64,000 bases of DNA, taken from Irpex lacteus. Taxonomy: Eukaryota > Basidiomycota > Agaricomycetes > Polyporales > Irpicaceae. Every line of letters starts with the position of its first letter. The stretch's first letter is position 1. A model generated the notes under the pieces. The model saw only the letters and a program-made list of their open reading frames with translations. It was not told the origin of the DNA and ran no database searches. Made by a program: the position numbers and the translations under genes. Location of the stretch: positions 124,001 to 188,000 of the forward strand of contig MQVO02000024.1 in NCBI GenBank assembly GCA_001986395.2, given 5' to 3'. Positions 1 through 12,429 of this stretch are shown here, in pieces.

Positions 1-540
1 AGGATCCTCGGTACGGCTTGACCAAAGGGCTAATTCCCGTTGATTGCCTACCCCTTCCGAACTTCCGCCTGGCAGCCACCCACTAGATCTGTCATACCGA
101 GAACTCTCGCCTGACAGATGAGCAGGCATTCGGTTTACAGCAATGCATGTTACATCCCCTGTTAATCGTCATTCGTACACCTATAAACAAGAAAAATACA
201 CCTAGGTACATCAAATATCATAAAGTCCCGCCTTTAATTTGAGTGTTTCCCAACGTCAACCCCAACGAACGAACGTGAAATTAAATACGAAACGAAGCGG
301 ACATATAAGGGTGAGTAGCGAAAGAGAGAGAAAGAGAAGTTAAGAGATAGGTAGACGGGGTGGGGTAGGTATGTGTACAAATAGCAAGTCTATAAGCACC
401 TTGCTCGAGCAATCGAGCCGGAAGCGGTAATCTTACACTTTTCCTTCATATACGAGTGGTAGTGATGTGATGAGGAGATTGTAAAGATGAAGATGTGTAT
501 GGGTCAGGAGGTCGGAGGTAGACACGGCAGGTCTACAATG
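1..540. other. 3' flank of the NMNAT gene, no gene seen
   Basis: No open frame here has the look of a protein. The stretch holds a purine-rich run (about 305-360) and must contain the 3' untranslated region of the minus-strand NMNAT gene. Confidence 0.5.
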
Positions 541-1625
541 TCATGACGATGACGAGCTGCTTTGCGTCTGCTTAGACGAGCCAGCCTCCTTCCCCTTGCC
601 CTTTTCTCTCTCCTTCTCTTTCTCAGCCTCCCTGGCACCAGACGAAGCACTCGCAGTGGGGCCGTCATCCGTATACAGCCCGTTCTCCTCGATGTAGTCC
701 ACGACAGGCATCGGCAGTAGGTACCTTACCGACAACCCGCGACGGAGGAAGAGTCGTACTTTGGTGGAGGAGACGTCATTCTGGATGAGCTGGTGGATGA
801 GATGGATGTTGTGTCGCCATCGCGCGAGGTTGTCGATCGCTTGGTCCATGTCGGAGCCTGCACGCTCGACGATGAGGACACCGTACCGACCCAGAATGTG
901 GTCAAGCTGTGTAAAGCAGACATAGTGGTTAGATTCAGTAAGAATTGCAGAATCATGGGGCTACGCCACAAGCGCGCAGTGGGAGAGGAAATGGAGAGAA
1001 ACGTCTGGGAGTGGAAGTGCATGGAACGGAGAAGGGGTGGGTACTGACATCTTTGTTAGACCATACTCCGGGTTCGCTCATGGTTGCAATGAGGTCCGAG
1101 CCTGCGAGGAGCATGATTCGTACATTTCTTCGCTCTCCATCCTCGGTCATGACTCCCCCGAGCTTGGTATTGATTTCGTGATCAAAGTGGTCGAGCACGA
1201 CCGCAGTACGTTGGTAGTCTTGGTAAGCTTCCCATCCGTCGACCATAAGCCATGACGACGTCTGCTCAGTAGCGAGCTGGCACATGTGAACTCTACATGG
1301 TAGAAGTTAGCCAAAGAGATGTGATAGAACTGAGTGAATTGGGTGCTCACCGATGATTCGCCGCCAAGAGCCCTGGCTTCTTGTACTGGTCGCTGACAGG
1401 ACTGAGGTAGCCGCCGACGATCTCAAAGTCTGTGCTCTGACGAACATAGTCCTTCGCCATCTCGAACATCCTCAAATGAAGGTACGTGACCGGGCTGAAG
1501 GAGCCGCATGCGACGAGGACTATAGGCTGCTTGTCTGGGTTGCGAAGTGTACGGGCAAGGCGGTGGGAGGGGAAAGAGTAGCCCTCAGGGTAACTGAACT
1601 CTCGCTGGGGCGAGTAGGATGCCAT
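541..1625 (-). CDS. NMA1: nicotinamide/nicotinic acid mononucleotide adenylyltransferase (NMNAT)
   Basis: This enzyme joins NMN or NaMN to ATP to make NAD or deamido-NAD, the last common step of NAD synthesis. Three exons (1625-1351, 1292-1049, 906-541) add to 885 nt, giving 294 residues. The N-terminal nucleotide-binding motif reads GSFSPVTYLHLRMFE, matching the family's GSFxPxTxxHLRMFE. The second exon has LLAGSDLIATMSEPGVW, and the third has the family's ATP-site motif as VSSTKVRLFLRRG followed by SVRYLLP. The ATG at 1625 lies 30 residues before the GSF motif, as expected. The C-terminus after the core is odd: a Glu/Lys-rich stretch and a run of serines, likely disordered. The yeast paralogues NMA1 and NMA2 cannot be told apart here. 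Family assignment is very secure. Confidence 0.95.
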
Positions 1626-4226
1626 GGCGGCGAGTATTTGGTGCGCTCGCTGGCGTCGGGGGGTCGAAGGACGGGGGAAAGGGGGAGAGGATTATGGCGG
1701 GGGTTGGAAGAGGGCAAATTATTATCAGTCGGTCGGATGACCACCGCGGCCGGCGTCACTGCGCTGAAGTCATTTGTTCCCACGCGAATAGGCGGAAACG
1801 GTCTCCAAGCGGATGTCCTGACTCCCTCCAGAAAACCATCCAGCCATCCGCGCAGGAATCCCTAGAAATATCACACTCGACATCGTGCAAGATCAGAGAC
1901 GAAGGTGGACGTTGCGGACAGTCTGATAACTGCAGTTACAAAATTTCAAGTTATCTAATCTACGTCGAACACTGATCAAACAGCGTGTTCCCCGCACCAA
2001 GTCCAGCTTGTTCTGGACACTCGTCAAAATCACAACGAAATCGAAAGGTACGCATGTCGTCCAAAACCCTCTGTAAATTCACAAATATCACCGTTGCCTC
2101 AAATAGGTTGCCTTGGTTCCGCCATGGCTGACAAGATGGCGCACTCACCGCCATCAACTGGCATCACTGGTTCCTGCCGAGGTGCTGACGGACCCCGGCA
2201 CGACTCCTGACTCGAACCATGGTTCGATGTTGAAAGGTACAATACGTACAGTGTTTATTGGCTGACTGGGACTGTCTGACTTGACTAGATTCAGTGCATC
2301 AATGTTACTTATCGCGATGATGGTATACATACCTTGCAGAACGGCAAGACTTGTATGCATCTGGTAGCCCGGTACGAACCTTTAAGGCCATAGGGCTCAA
2401 AATCCAGGATGATTCTCCGTTAGTCTCTACGCCTTCTAGGACGTTCCACAACACATGAGCCCTGTGATGCCTATCCAGGTAGGGACAGCCATGTCGCGCC
2501 TGAATGTGTCACTGAGCAAAGCCGTAGATTCATCTTATGCACTGCTATCTAGTCTATAGGCTACGTCACGCTCATCCATCTCTGCCAACCTCTGAAGCCA
2601 CCCGCACGTCCTTTCTGGTATAGCTATACTCTGCGGGTGAGAATCCGACTGCTCGTTCTCTATTGCGACCGCGACCTCGTTCCAAAGGCCATTTCAAATG
2701 GCCTAATGGCCTATGCTGGTGGCGATGTCCTCGGAGTGGCAGACACCATCATCCTCCCATCTTTCATATCCAAAGGGTGCGTCTCTCCTCATCATGCGAT
2801 GCAAGCCGAGTGGCACTTCGTCTCTCTTCTCCTTGCAATGAGCCTTTAGCACCGCCCTCTAGAAGCGAGTGGCAGAAACAATCTCCATTCGAGTCACCTT
2901 TGTTTCTTTGGTTTTGGTTTCTTTGTGGACCCACAGGATATAATCATGCCGTGTTTGTCCTGGGCCCAAGTCTGCCCATGCTCTTTCCTCTCTTTCGACC
3001 GCATCAGGAGTGCCACTCAATAGCGATCGAGGACGCGGTTTCCCCACGGCAAGGTTTGGGTCGGCATCGGGGCACGAGGCTCTCATTATGGTGGGCGGAT
3101 GATTGAGATCATACGCAGAGGTGAGTGATGCGATCTCTACTAATCCATGGATTCTCACTCAGATCTAGACACGTCGTGGGCATATTGGGGGGCTCACTAT
3201 TGTGGGTCTTCGTCGACTTAAACATTCCACTCTGCCGGTGAGCGTGAAGACATCTAGGTAGTTACAGAACATATTGTTGCTGCTGATACATACTACTGCA
3301 CTGTCTCTACAATCACATCCGTACTCCCGCATTATGTGATCAACTATTATCGCCGTATTTACGTCCTCTTGTTACTCTCCTACAAGGCGCCAGCTCGGAA
3401 TAATGCGAGTGGCACTGCGGCTCCCTGGGACGTCCACCACGTCTAATTTGATCATTCGAAGTCGCTTGCTTCCTCACACCACACACGGCTTCGGATGCGA
3501 TTGCGTGGGGTGGAAGAATGTCCGGCCATCATCGTGCTGGACCTTAGAAAATGCTTTTGAAGTTCCAAAGGTCGTCGTTTGGATTCTAGGTACGAATTGC
3601 ACACCCCTCTTGCCAAATAAGGAGCGGGCCAGCCTCGTGTACGCCTCAAGGGGAGGTAAAGTGAGAAGCAACAAAAGTTCCGCAAATACCGAAATGAAAG
3701 CCCAAGCCATTGTTGTCGTACACATGTAAGATCTGAATCTTGGCCAGTACGTCTACGGGTCGAGATCCCCCGTCGTGTAATCTCACTACTGTTCGCTGCC
3801 CACAGAAGCTCGTTCATGGAAGTCACCCAACATCATCAGGAAACAGATTCACTTCGTCCTGACATTGCTGCGTGTTAAGAAGCGTTAGGCGAGTCATGCT
3901 GCGTAATCGAAGACATATGTCGTTGTCGGGATGGAGGTAGCGTTTGACGTTGATGGACTCGGAGGTCAGTGTGACTTCCCAAGTACAAGGGCGCTTGATT
4001 AGCCCTTCGTCTGTACTGACTGTACTTACTATCACATCGAGATCTGGGACACGTTGCCTGAATCAGTGCTCGGTCAGTAGCCGCAGGCGTATATAGGCTG
4101 CAGGGTCTCCCCGTAGTCAGCCTCATCGACTCGAGCATTCACCTCCACCACCAACCCACTTCCCAACGCACACTCCCAGACTTCGCGTTCAAACGAGCTC
4201 TTCACTTCACGCACCGCACGACGACT
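1626..4226. other. gap of 2.6 kb without a supported gene
   Basis: Open frames here are short and overlap on both strands. The most protein-like is a minus-strand frame at 3474-3725, with a hydrophobic N-terminal stretch (LLLLLTLPPLEAY) that could be a signal peptide. It has no recognisable domain and no convincing splice partners. I do not call a gene. The 5' part must hold the NMNAT promoter. Confidence 0.4.
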
Positions 4227-4821
4227 ATGGCCACTTACACCTACATCGACGTCTACGCTGCCAGATTCCAGGGGCAATCGAGTGCACACCCAGTGAGTCT
4301 TGTCAACACCGGGATACTGCATATTCAGCTCACCTACGCGTTCTACAGGTGTTCAGTTCACATAGCCACTGCACACTGCCAGGGGGCTTCGTGCCATCGA
4401 CTTCGTACCCTTCTACGCCTGGCCCTTCTCGTTCTCGGCCTGTGCATGCGCGTCCAACACCTACACCCCTACCCATCAAAGGTACGTCAGTATCCTAGAC
4501 GAACTAGCCAAGCACACGAGCTAACCATGACACTTACACGCAGCCCCTACATTCAATGCAGCACCCACTGCGAACTCCAGTGCATCAAGGCGTGCAATGC
4601 GAGGCGCCCACACCCACCACCAGCCTACGCCCCCACCTGCGCACTATGCTCGATATGCGCAGGACTATCCGCGAGCTGCATCTCGAGGGGACGCGGTCGA
4701 CGACCGTATGGACATGAAGTGCCCTGGTGCTCCTCTGATGAGAACCATACCTCTGCCGGAAGTCGAAGACGCGTTCCACGAGCGACGACACTCCCACCCC
4801 AATCACGTCCATCCACTTTGA
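4227..4821 (+). CDS. small unknown protein, three exons
   Basis: I do not recognise this protein. Three exons read through cleanly: 4227-4292, 4349-4481 and 4544-4821, with introns of 56 and 62 nt that have GTGAGT and GTACGT donors. They give about 158 residues. The first exon starts MATYTYIDVYAARFQ. The second is rich in Pro, Ser and Thr. The third has a His/Pro patch (THHQPTPPPAHYARYAQDYP) and ends in ...IPLPEVEDAF and HSHPNHVHPL. There is no signal peptide or membrane segment, and it looks largely disordered. Support comes from the splice sites and the composition change at exon edges, not from homology. An earlier start exon cannot be excluded. Confidence 0.45.
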
Positions 4822-5559
4822 TTTCACGTCTAGTGAGCAGAGTTGGAGGGGATAATCCCTGCGGGTTCAAGGCACTTTTTCCTCCTTCGTTGTTCTTCTC
4901 GGTGTTGTTGGACTATGGACCAGATTTGACGAATTCGTAATGACCACCTTTCCTGGTACGCATGCGCAGTGTATTGTTTCGTCTTCTCATACCTTTGTAC
5001 GTTTATACTATTGTTGCTTATATTGTTGTACATACTTTCTGTAAACTTATCAATTCAGAACAATTGGCTACCATACACAGAGCTCTCTCACCTTTGTCCC
5101 TCTCATCCATCCCTGGCGCTTTGTACTCAGTTCGGGGCCGTTGTCCGGAAGGGTCTTGGGCGCTGAGCTGTGTAGCCTACGCACAGCATATATGAGGAAC
5201 ACCTGGAACAGTCTATCCGGGATAGAATGCATAAAATGCCGGTTCTAGAATAAAGACTTGAAGCGCCATTGTTGTCAGTTTCTCGTGTGGCGCTTGAGGA
5301 GCCTCGGTTTGTCAAAGGGCGCAACATCCGAAGTCCTAGGTGGTGCATGAGAGACAAAGATGGCTAAGACAATAGTATTGAAATTAGTGGAATGCAGTCG
5401 AGGATGCAGAGCCAGGTCCATAGACAAATCATAAAGCGGTCAGAATATAGATTGAAACCTACATAGCAAGCCTTTAGCGCATAATCTCAATCTGAGTACC
5501 AGCGCATGAAGACACTTACGAGTATATCCGCAAGATAATAAGTACGAAACACGGGTATT
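4822..5559. other. intergenic, convergent gene ends
   Basis: This stretch lies between a plus-strand and a minus-strand gene end, so it should hold both 3' untranslated regions. No coding frame, RNA gene or repeat was seen. Confidence 0.4.
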
Positions 5560-6915
5560 CTAGATGATCTTCCTTTCCCTCAGGTAAGCGTAGTGTTCGT
5601 CGCGGTGAGCGATAACTTTTGAATCGACGTCACGACGCCACAACGGCAGAGCAATCTGAGCAGGCCATGTAAATATGATGGGCATAGAACAGAATCATTG
5701 AAGGTACGTACCGAACCAATGAATGCGTAAATCCCGTCGAGTAAAGAGTGATTCCCTGGAGAGCTCCCTCTCGTAGAAGCACGGAAGATGTTGCCAATGA
5801 AATCGTATGTGATGTGGAACTTGCCCTTCACCACACCTACGTTTTTTCAATAAGCCTATTTTATAAGCCTGTTCAAACGCTACGTACCGTTAAGCAAGTG
5901 CTCCGCGATTTTGTCTGGTTCCATCCCACCGTCAGATTCCTCGATCTTTTGAGTGATCTTCGGTTTGATCTTGTTCTCCTCGACCAGCCCAGGACTGAAA
6001 ATCGTCCCAGGGAATGTGATATGGATGTCGATACCGTACATCAGGAACTCGCCTTGCAGTGCCTCTGCCAATCCTGTGCGAGAAGTGAGTTACGGCTCAA
6101 ATATACAGACTATGAAAGGCAAGGTTACCTCTGAGAGCAAACTTTCCCGGAGAATAAGACGAATACCCGACCATAGAGAAGTATCCCACTATAGATGACA
6201 CGAAGACAATCTTGCCTTTGACACCTTCACGAACCATGCGCTTTGAGCCTGCCTGTAACGAACTCGTGCGTAAGGTTGATCTGCTCTACACAGGGAAACG
6301 TTATAACGACTCACGAGAGCCGTCCACGCTTGCGCCCAGTAGGTCTCCTCCATAGTCTTCACCATCAACTCCTCTGTCTGCTCAACGAAGAAACCCGGCC
6401 TTGACTTCCCAGCGCAGAGGAACAGCGCGTCGGGGCATTTACCGTCAAACGGAACTGTAGATGCTTCGAGTGCAGCATTGGCTTCTTTCGCCTGGTCGAC
6501 GGCAAAGGAGTAGGCGTGGAATTTCTGTTCCGGGGTTTGGCGTACTTTCTGCAGTTATTGGGTACCCAACTCAGTAAAATGGGAGCTTGACAGGTGATAC
6601 TGACATACGCACCTCAAGCTCCTCCAACGCCTTGTTCAACCTCTCTTGGTTCCTAGCCACGATAGACACATGCGCACCCCGTTTGGCAAGGAGTATAGCA
6701 AGACTAAGCCCAAGACCAGCCGTGCCCCCGGTGACATAGCAATGCTACAGAAATTCGGTTCTTGAAACATACTGCGAGCGTTTCGGGCTTGGACTGACCT
6801 TCCCGCTTGGATCCCATTTTGGTTTTCTTCCGAACATTGTACTGAGAGAGACAGCTGCGACAGCAAGAACGAGAAAGCCGACCGTCGAAGCAGAGAACGA
6901 GGGCAGCGACGGCAT
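5560..6915 (-). CDS. TSC10: 3-ketodihydrosphingosine reductase (short-chain dehydrogenase)
   Basis: This enzyme uses NADPH to reduce 3-ketodihydrosphingosine to dihydrosphingosine, the second step of sphingolipid synthesis, on the cytosolic face of the ER. Seven exons (6915-6799, 6744-6613, 6548-6315, 6252-6129, 6073-5888, 5836-5712, 5655-5560) sum to 1014 nt, or 337 residues. The N-terminus has a hydrophobic membrane stretch (VGFLVLAVAAVSL). The cofactor motif is TGGTAGLG, followed by VSIVARN. The catalytic region reads VFVSSIVGYFSMVGYSSYSPGKFALRG in two parts around the YxxxK motif. The segment FPGTIFSPGL follows, and the C-terminus ends PLWRRDVDSK...LRERKII. Length and order fit the TSC10/KDSR family rather than other reductases. 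It is head-to-head with the next gene. Confidence 0.9.
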
Positions 6916-7111
6916 AGTCTTAGAGAGACTGCCGCATGAGGTGGCAGGGCTAACTCTGTGCTAGATGCCGCCGGCGTTCAAATGATGGACCCTTTCAATT
7001 TGATGCGCTGATGCGCCTCTACAGCTTTGTGGCGTCGCGCCCTTCCCTGGCGTCACTCGTCTTCTGCTATGGCACACCATCTCCTCGTTCCATTCACAAC
7101 AAGTGCCAGGT
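6916..7111. promoter_or_regulatory. shared promoter region of TSC10 and the NFKBIL1-like gene
   Basis: Only 196 bp separate the two divergent start codons, so both promoters must lie in or overlap this stretch. No clear TATA box was seen. Call rests on gene arrangement. Confidence 0.55.
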
Positions 7112-8232
7112 ATGGGCAAACTCAAGCTGAAGCGTACACCTGAAGAACAGGCCGCGCATGACCTGCGTAAGGCTCAGAAGAGGGCTCGCAAGGCTGCTAA
7201 GCGTCGTCACAGGAACGCCGACGAACTGTCCGAGGAGGAGGATGAGCCTCGCAAGAAACATCGATCCTCGTATCCCAATGGCAATAATGAATATGTGTTT
7301 GATGAAGACGAGCTCTCAGCTGGGCCATCTCATCGTGCTCACAAGCCGGACTATGACTACATTCAGGCGCAAGTCGAGGAGGAGCGGTTTCGCGAGAAGC
7401 TGTGGGGAGCCTTTGGGGAGGATGAACGGCTCGACTCCGTAGAAGCCAATCTCAACGGATATGCGCATGTTCCTAGACGGTGGAGGGGTGGTGGGATGGA
7501 TAGGATGGATGATGAGTTGGATATTGACCCACAAATGATGGAGGAAGAGGACTATGCGGAGTGGGTGCGTGCTGCGATGTGGAAGTGCGTACCTACTCAC
7601 TTCTATCAAACTATATACTAAATGTTGTTATACTCAATTACAGGAAGAAACACGCTGCGGAGTTTGCAGAGCAAGAACGCAAGAAGGCAGAACGTGCCGC
7701 TCGCCACGAACGAGAGAAGAAGCTGAGAGAGGAGACCGCTAGAATGGAGAAGGGTGAGCATGAGCGACGGAGACAACGACGCAATGAGAAGGAAAGAATG
7801 CGATGGGACGACGCTCGTGCTCACTACGAGAGTCGCTGGAAGGAGTTATTGGGAGGGGCGGAATCTTCACAGTCCACCGATAGTGAGCTGCGATTCGAGG
7901 ACATCCCATGGCCTGCTCTCGCTACGGACGTTGGTCCTTCTGCACACGGCCAGGAGAAGCGTCCTGCTACTCTTGAAATCGAAGATATCACGATGGAAGC
8001 TGTGTCGGCTTTCTTACTTCCTGGTGGAAGACTGCCTGATAGCGCAGCAAGGGACGAAGAAGCCATCAAGAAAGAGCGTCGAGACAAGCTGAGAGAGACG
8101 ATGTTGCGTTTCCATCCTGACAAGTTCGAGGGGCGGATAATGTCTCGCGTCCGTGAGGCTGATAAGGAGGTTGTACGAGAAGGTGTTGGTAGAGTGGCTC
8201 GGGTGATCAACGACCTTTTGGCCGGAAAGTGA
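7112..8232 (+). CDS. NFKBIL1-like nuclear protein with a degenerate J-type C-terminus
   Basis: Two exons (7112-7584 and 7644-8232; 59-nt intron) give 353 residues. The N-terminus is very basic (KLKLKRTPEEQAAHDLRKAQKRARKAAKRRHR) and is followed by acidic patches. The middle is a long charged helix rich in Arg, Lys and Glu (about residues 155-215). The C-terminal part holds FEDIPWPAL, then RDKLRETMLRFHPDKFEGR, which carries the HPDKF signature of the J-like region found in NF-kappa-B inhibitor-like protein 1 homologues, and ends in ARVINDLLAGK. Fungal members lack the ankyrin repeats of animal NFKBIL1, as here. A nuclear, RNA-processing-related role is known only for animal and plant relatives; in this fungus it is inference. 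The start is the ATG after an in-frame GTG at 7103. Confidence 0.75.
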
Positions 8233-9115
8233 TAATTTGTACCCGGTATGTCCTCACATGCCTCAATCATGGCAGACGTTCCTTATATGCTATGAATAGA
8301 CGTTTCAGTAATCCTTATGTGCTATCGGAGATACTCTTAGTACATGAACAAGAGCAACAAACGAAGTTTGTGAGTCTTCACTTCTTCCAGAGTCCCCAAA
8401 GATCCCATATTCATGCCTCCGTGGTCACATATCTACAGAACGTCGCCATGCCATACTCATAAGTCGGTCGATCCAAAGGATCGTCGCAGGACTTCGTCAG
8501 CGGTATTTACTCACCGCCACCCCAAGTCCGTTGAAGCCACGTAACTTGCGATCCGCGTGGTCAATTTGGGTTTAGAGTGTTGGGGCAGAGAGGTATTGGT
8601 TGGTCAGCGAAAGGCTCTGAGCTCGCACCGATTCGAGCGGAGGTTCTCTGTTCAGTTTACGAGTTGTATTGCTTGCTTCGCGTAGCTCAAATGCTCCCTC
8701 ACCTGAGCGAAATAATCTTGAGTTGTACGGCGAGATCCTGTTCACTTTGTCGTGTGGAACAGAAATTCAGGGAGCGTGGTATATACAGATCGTCTGTCGA
8801 TCTTTCCTGTAGAATCTATGGCTGCGTATGATTGCCGCGTCCGAGTCCGAGAAATGCTCAACTTGCCCCAATACCTCCACCATCGTCCCATTTTCAATTC
8901 ACCAACACTTGCATATCAGCGACTACCACACGGTTTCTACAGCAGCGTATGGAGGCTAGAGCTACAAATGCATGCCGGGAAATGGCACAACCGGTCGGAG
9001 CTCCTGAGTCGCAGTAATCACAGCCGACATAAAAACCACTTTCTCTCCTCAACTTTTCATCATGTAAAAACCTCGGTATCACCGTAAATCATCTCTCCCG
9101 GTACCATTACGCACG
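8233..9115. other. intergenic, no gene seen
   Basis: The stretch holds only short overlapping frames. It should contain the 3' end of the NFKBIL1-like transcript and the promoter of the ketopantoate hydroxymethyltransferase gene. Confidence 0.4.
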
Positions 9116-10155
9116 ATGACGACGACCTCGACGCTCCTGGCATCTTTGAAGCTAAAGCCGACGCCTCGAGTTCATCAAGTACGGCGATGGATGAGTGTAC
9201 GACCCGAGCAGAGTGGTCTCCCAACTCGTGCGTTATTATCCCGCTGTTCAGGCACACCCATTTAATATGCTGCTTTATCATTTTAGAAAGGAAGAAGGTG
9301 ACTATCCAGCACCTCCAGCAGCTTCGGAAGTCGGGGACACCGATCACGATGCTCACCGCCTACGACTTCCCGACAGGGAGAGCTTGCGAGGCGCACAACA
9401 TCGACATCACCCTCGTCGGAGACTCTCTCGCTCAAGTATGCCTTGGGTACGACTCTACCACCCGCCTCACCCTCGAAGAGATGCTTCATCACTGTCGAGC
9501 CGTCGCACGGGGTAGCAAATCACCGTTCCTCATCGCGGACATGCCGTTCGGGACGTATCACACGAGCGTCGAAGACGCCGTACGGAATGCTACACGGTTA
9601 GTGAGCGAGGGCGGAATAGAGGCAGTGAAGATCGAAGGCGGATTGGAGGTGGTAGATGTCGTACGGAGGCTCACCAGCGTTGGGATACCGGTCATGGCGC
9701 ATGTTGGTCTGATGCCCCAGCGTCACACGATGTTCTCCGGATACAAGGTTCAGGGAAGAAGCGCAAAGGGAGCTGCTTCGATCCTCGAAACTGCGCTTGC
9801 GCTGGAAGAAGCAGGCGCGTTTGCGTTCTTGTTGGAAGCCATTCCCCATAAACTTGGAGGCTACATCACCTCGCGTCTTCGACGAGCTCCGACTATCGGC
9901 ATCGGTGCTGGTTCGCAGACGAATGGACAAGTGCTTGTGTGGGACGATATGCTTGGGACATGGAACGGGCACAAGGCCAAATTCGTACGACATTTTGGGG
10001 ATGTCCGCGGCGAGATCGAACGAGGCGTTAGAGGTTATGCAGAAGAGGTCCGCGCTCGAACCTTCCCTGCCCTCCAAGAAAGCTACGAGATGCCCGAGGA
10101 AGAGTGGGAGAAGTTCTTGCAGCTTGCGGAAGCACGAGGTGGTGTATCTGGATAG
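9116..10155 (+). CDS. ECM31: 3-methyl-2-oxobutanoate (ketopantoate) hydroxymethyltransferase
   Basis: This is the PanB-type enzyme (EC 2.1.2.11). It transfers a hydroxymethyl group from methylene-tetrahydrofolate to 2-oxoisovalerate, the first committed step to pantothenate and CoA. Two exons (9116-9227 and 9287-10155; 59-nt intron) give 326 residues. The core begins KVTIQHLQQL and continues with TPITMLTAYDFPTGR. The metal and substrate region LVGDSLAQVCLGYDST follows, then VKIEGG, MAHVGLMPQ, LLEAIPHKL and IGIGAGSQTNGQVLVWDDMLG, all typical PanB signatures in order. The N-terminus (MTTTSTLLASLKLKPTPRVHQVRRW) is rich in Ser, Thr and Arg with no acids, as in a mitochondrial presequence. A start inside exon 2 would lose the first strand of the barrel. 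Confidence 0.95.
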
Positions 10156-10731
10156 TACGTCTTGCAGGCATTTATTCGTCATTTATTTGGTATTATAGTT
10201 TGGATCTCGGTCACTCCTAGCTCTATCGAATGTAAGCCATATCTACGTTACTTATATCGCGTACTCACTTTTTCTCTATCTCAGAATGTACATTCTATAA
10301 CGGAACCCCCTTTAAATGATCACGATCAACTGTCAACCCTTCCGTTTCCGTTGAGCTGTGATAATGAGTTCAGGCTATCTCGTACCGATGGTGGATGAAC
10401 CAGGATCCGAACTACCGTTGCATGCTTTCCTCTCTGTGGCCCCTGCGCTTGTGCTACTTTCTTGGTTTCACCCCGCATGCCTTGACCTCACTCAGCGTTA
10501 GTGTGAGTTGATCGGCTCAAAATACCTTGAGAGCTGACGCACCTGGTCCTTTACAGATAATCGAACGTCTCGTCGCCTCGATAGCCTTAACAAACTCTTG
10601 TATCGTCCGTAATGGTCGGGGCACGCGAGAACAATCCGTGTCAGGTAATGAATACGTGGCTTCGCGTCTTGAAGCATAGGTGGTGCCCTTTCCATCGCAC
10701 CGAGAGTTTCCATCACAGTGCAAGACTTTGC

Positions 10732-10744
10732 GGGGGGGGGGGGG
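10732..10744 (+). repeat. homopolymer run of 13 G
   Basis: Thirteen consecutive G on the plus strand. A run of this length is prone to slippage and to sequencing error, so any reading frame crossing it is unreliable. Confidence 0.9.
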
Positions 10745-11507
10745 TCTTGGTACCGTCGAAAATTGGCTGGTCTCCTCCTTTGAGGTTCATCGCTATCCTT
10801 AGCGTCCCGTTGCGCGACCGTAATCTCTTGCCCGCGGTCATACCTAGTGGCGCCTGCAGTCGCGAGGGAGGTATCGTTTGCATAGACAGGGTTCGTCTGT
10901 GCACTGTTTGGTAGAGGCCTGTGTGTAGCCACTGGGCATTATAGTCAGTTAAATGTATGTGCGTGTAAATATGATTATCTTCGAGGCTTTGCAAACCGCT
11001 TACCTCTCGACGTGTGTAGGCCATACCACATGTTGGATTCACCAATGCAGTGTAGCCCTTCCGCGTTACTTTCGAAGTTTAAAATCTGGGATGCCGTAGG
11101 TGTGCTCGTGGTTAAAAGGTGAGCTTTAGCAAAATCCACTGAGCGTGAAGTACTTACTATATTACGGCTCTGGTATAGTCTGGGCCCAGTGGCCGTACCT
11201 ATCATGAGGGTCAAAAGCAAGGGCCGCCCCCACGGCAAGCGCTTTATGGCCATACCCTCAAACAAAGGGTCATCAAGGCATTTAGCACGGGCAAATAACC
11301 AGCGGTTTCCAGCTATGAATGTCGTCCTGCGAGCAAAGACCAGCAGTCCAAACTACATGAAGTTTATTATACTACTTTGTGTTTAGGATATACAGCAGAA
11401 GTTGGCAGAAGCAGCAAACAGAGTTACAAAAGACTTCGACGATCGTTCGCCCCACTTTGAGGGGTAATAGCGAGATAGATGCTCTACTCATGATCCATAC
11501 CCTCCGT

Positions 11508-11560
11508 CTTACCCTCCTCCTTTTCCTCCTCCTTACCCTCCTCCTTACCCTCCTCCAATT
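11508..11560 (-). repeat. imperfect CCTCCTTAC-type repeat
   Basis: Several copies of CCTCCTTACC-like units in tandem. On the minus strand they encode Glu/Gly/Lys repeats at the end of an open frame (11711-11484). The unit is about 12 nt and varies between copies. Confidence 0.6.
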
Positions 11561-12429
11561 CCGTCTCGGTGACCTCAGCGCCGACCGGAGGCTGTGTGAT
11601 GACCTCGCGGTAGTGTGTTTTCATGGCAGGCGTTGACCAATAAGTGTGGCTAGAACGGTATTCGGTCTCCGATGCTCTCGAGCGCGCGAAACGCCTTAGT
11701 GAACAGGCCAAGGCTCTGTACTCCTCTTCAAGACCGTTAGCCAGAATTCACTGGAAGGACGGAGGCGGATGGGGACTCGACTGACTGCTCAACAATATTC
11801 TCGCGACTTCTGGGGACTCTCCCTCGCTGCTATTACTCGTGGTCTACCGGCCGTCAGACAATGGTGGTGAGCATCAAAATGTCTGACTGTGTGGAAGCTA
11901 TGTTGCTCACCGATGATTTCACGTCGACAGGCGAGTTCACAAGGATGAGTGGCGGCAGATTCAAGTTGCTCGTCATTGTTGATGATAATTCGGAGGATGT
12001 GTCGTTGAAGGAGGTAGCAGTGGTGATGGGTGAGTACTCAGACCACTGTGGTTTAAATATGTATGAGGGATGACCTCGCTCACAGAATTCAGATATTCGG
12101 GCGACCGGCCAGGATGACGTGTGAACATCACACTTATAGGGCCACCTCGCTTGCGAATGGAGGCCATTGATCGTGATTCCGATATTATGTGCAACCTGTT
12201 ACCAAAACACGCGGCGCCTTTGTGACCATAGATACGCGACTGGCTGGACGAGATGAGTGGGCCATATTTTTATCCGTAATTGATACGATGTTGACCGTAA
12301 AACAGGGGGATTTGGCCTCCTCATTGTCCTCAACAATAGGATCACAATCCAAATTCCAGCCTGACTGCTCGAAGAAACTTTCCTATGAATACTAGTACAA
12401 AATTGGCAAATTACGTCCCGCCCTTTCCA

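Larger units (their letters stand above)
10156..12429. other. gap of 2.3 kb with low-complexity runs and possible gene remnants
   Basis: No intact gene can be supported. A minus-strand frame at 10498-10932 passes through the G13 run at 10732 and changes reading frame there, which would suit a decayed gene. A minus-strand frame at 11484-11711 ends in repeated EEGK/EEEK units encoded by the CCTCC-rich repeat and could be the 3' end of a gene whose upstream exons I cannot trace. Both are unrecognised. Confidence 0.35.

Noticed and set aside
9598..10182. Minus-strand frame of 194 residues
   Set aside because: Shadow of the ketopantoate hydroxymethyltransferase exon.
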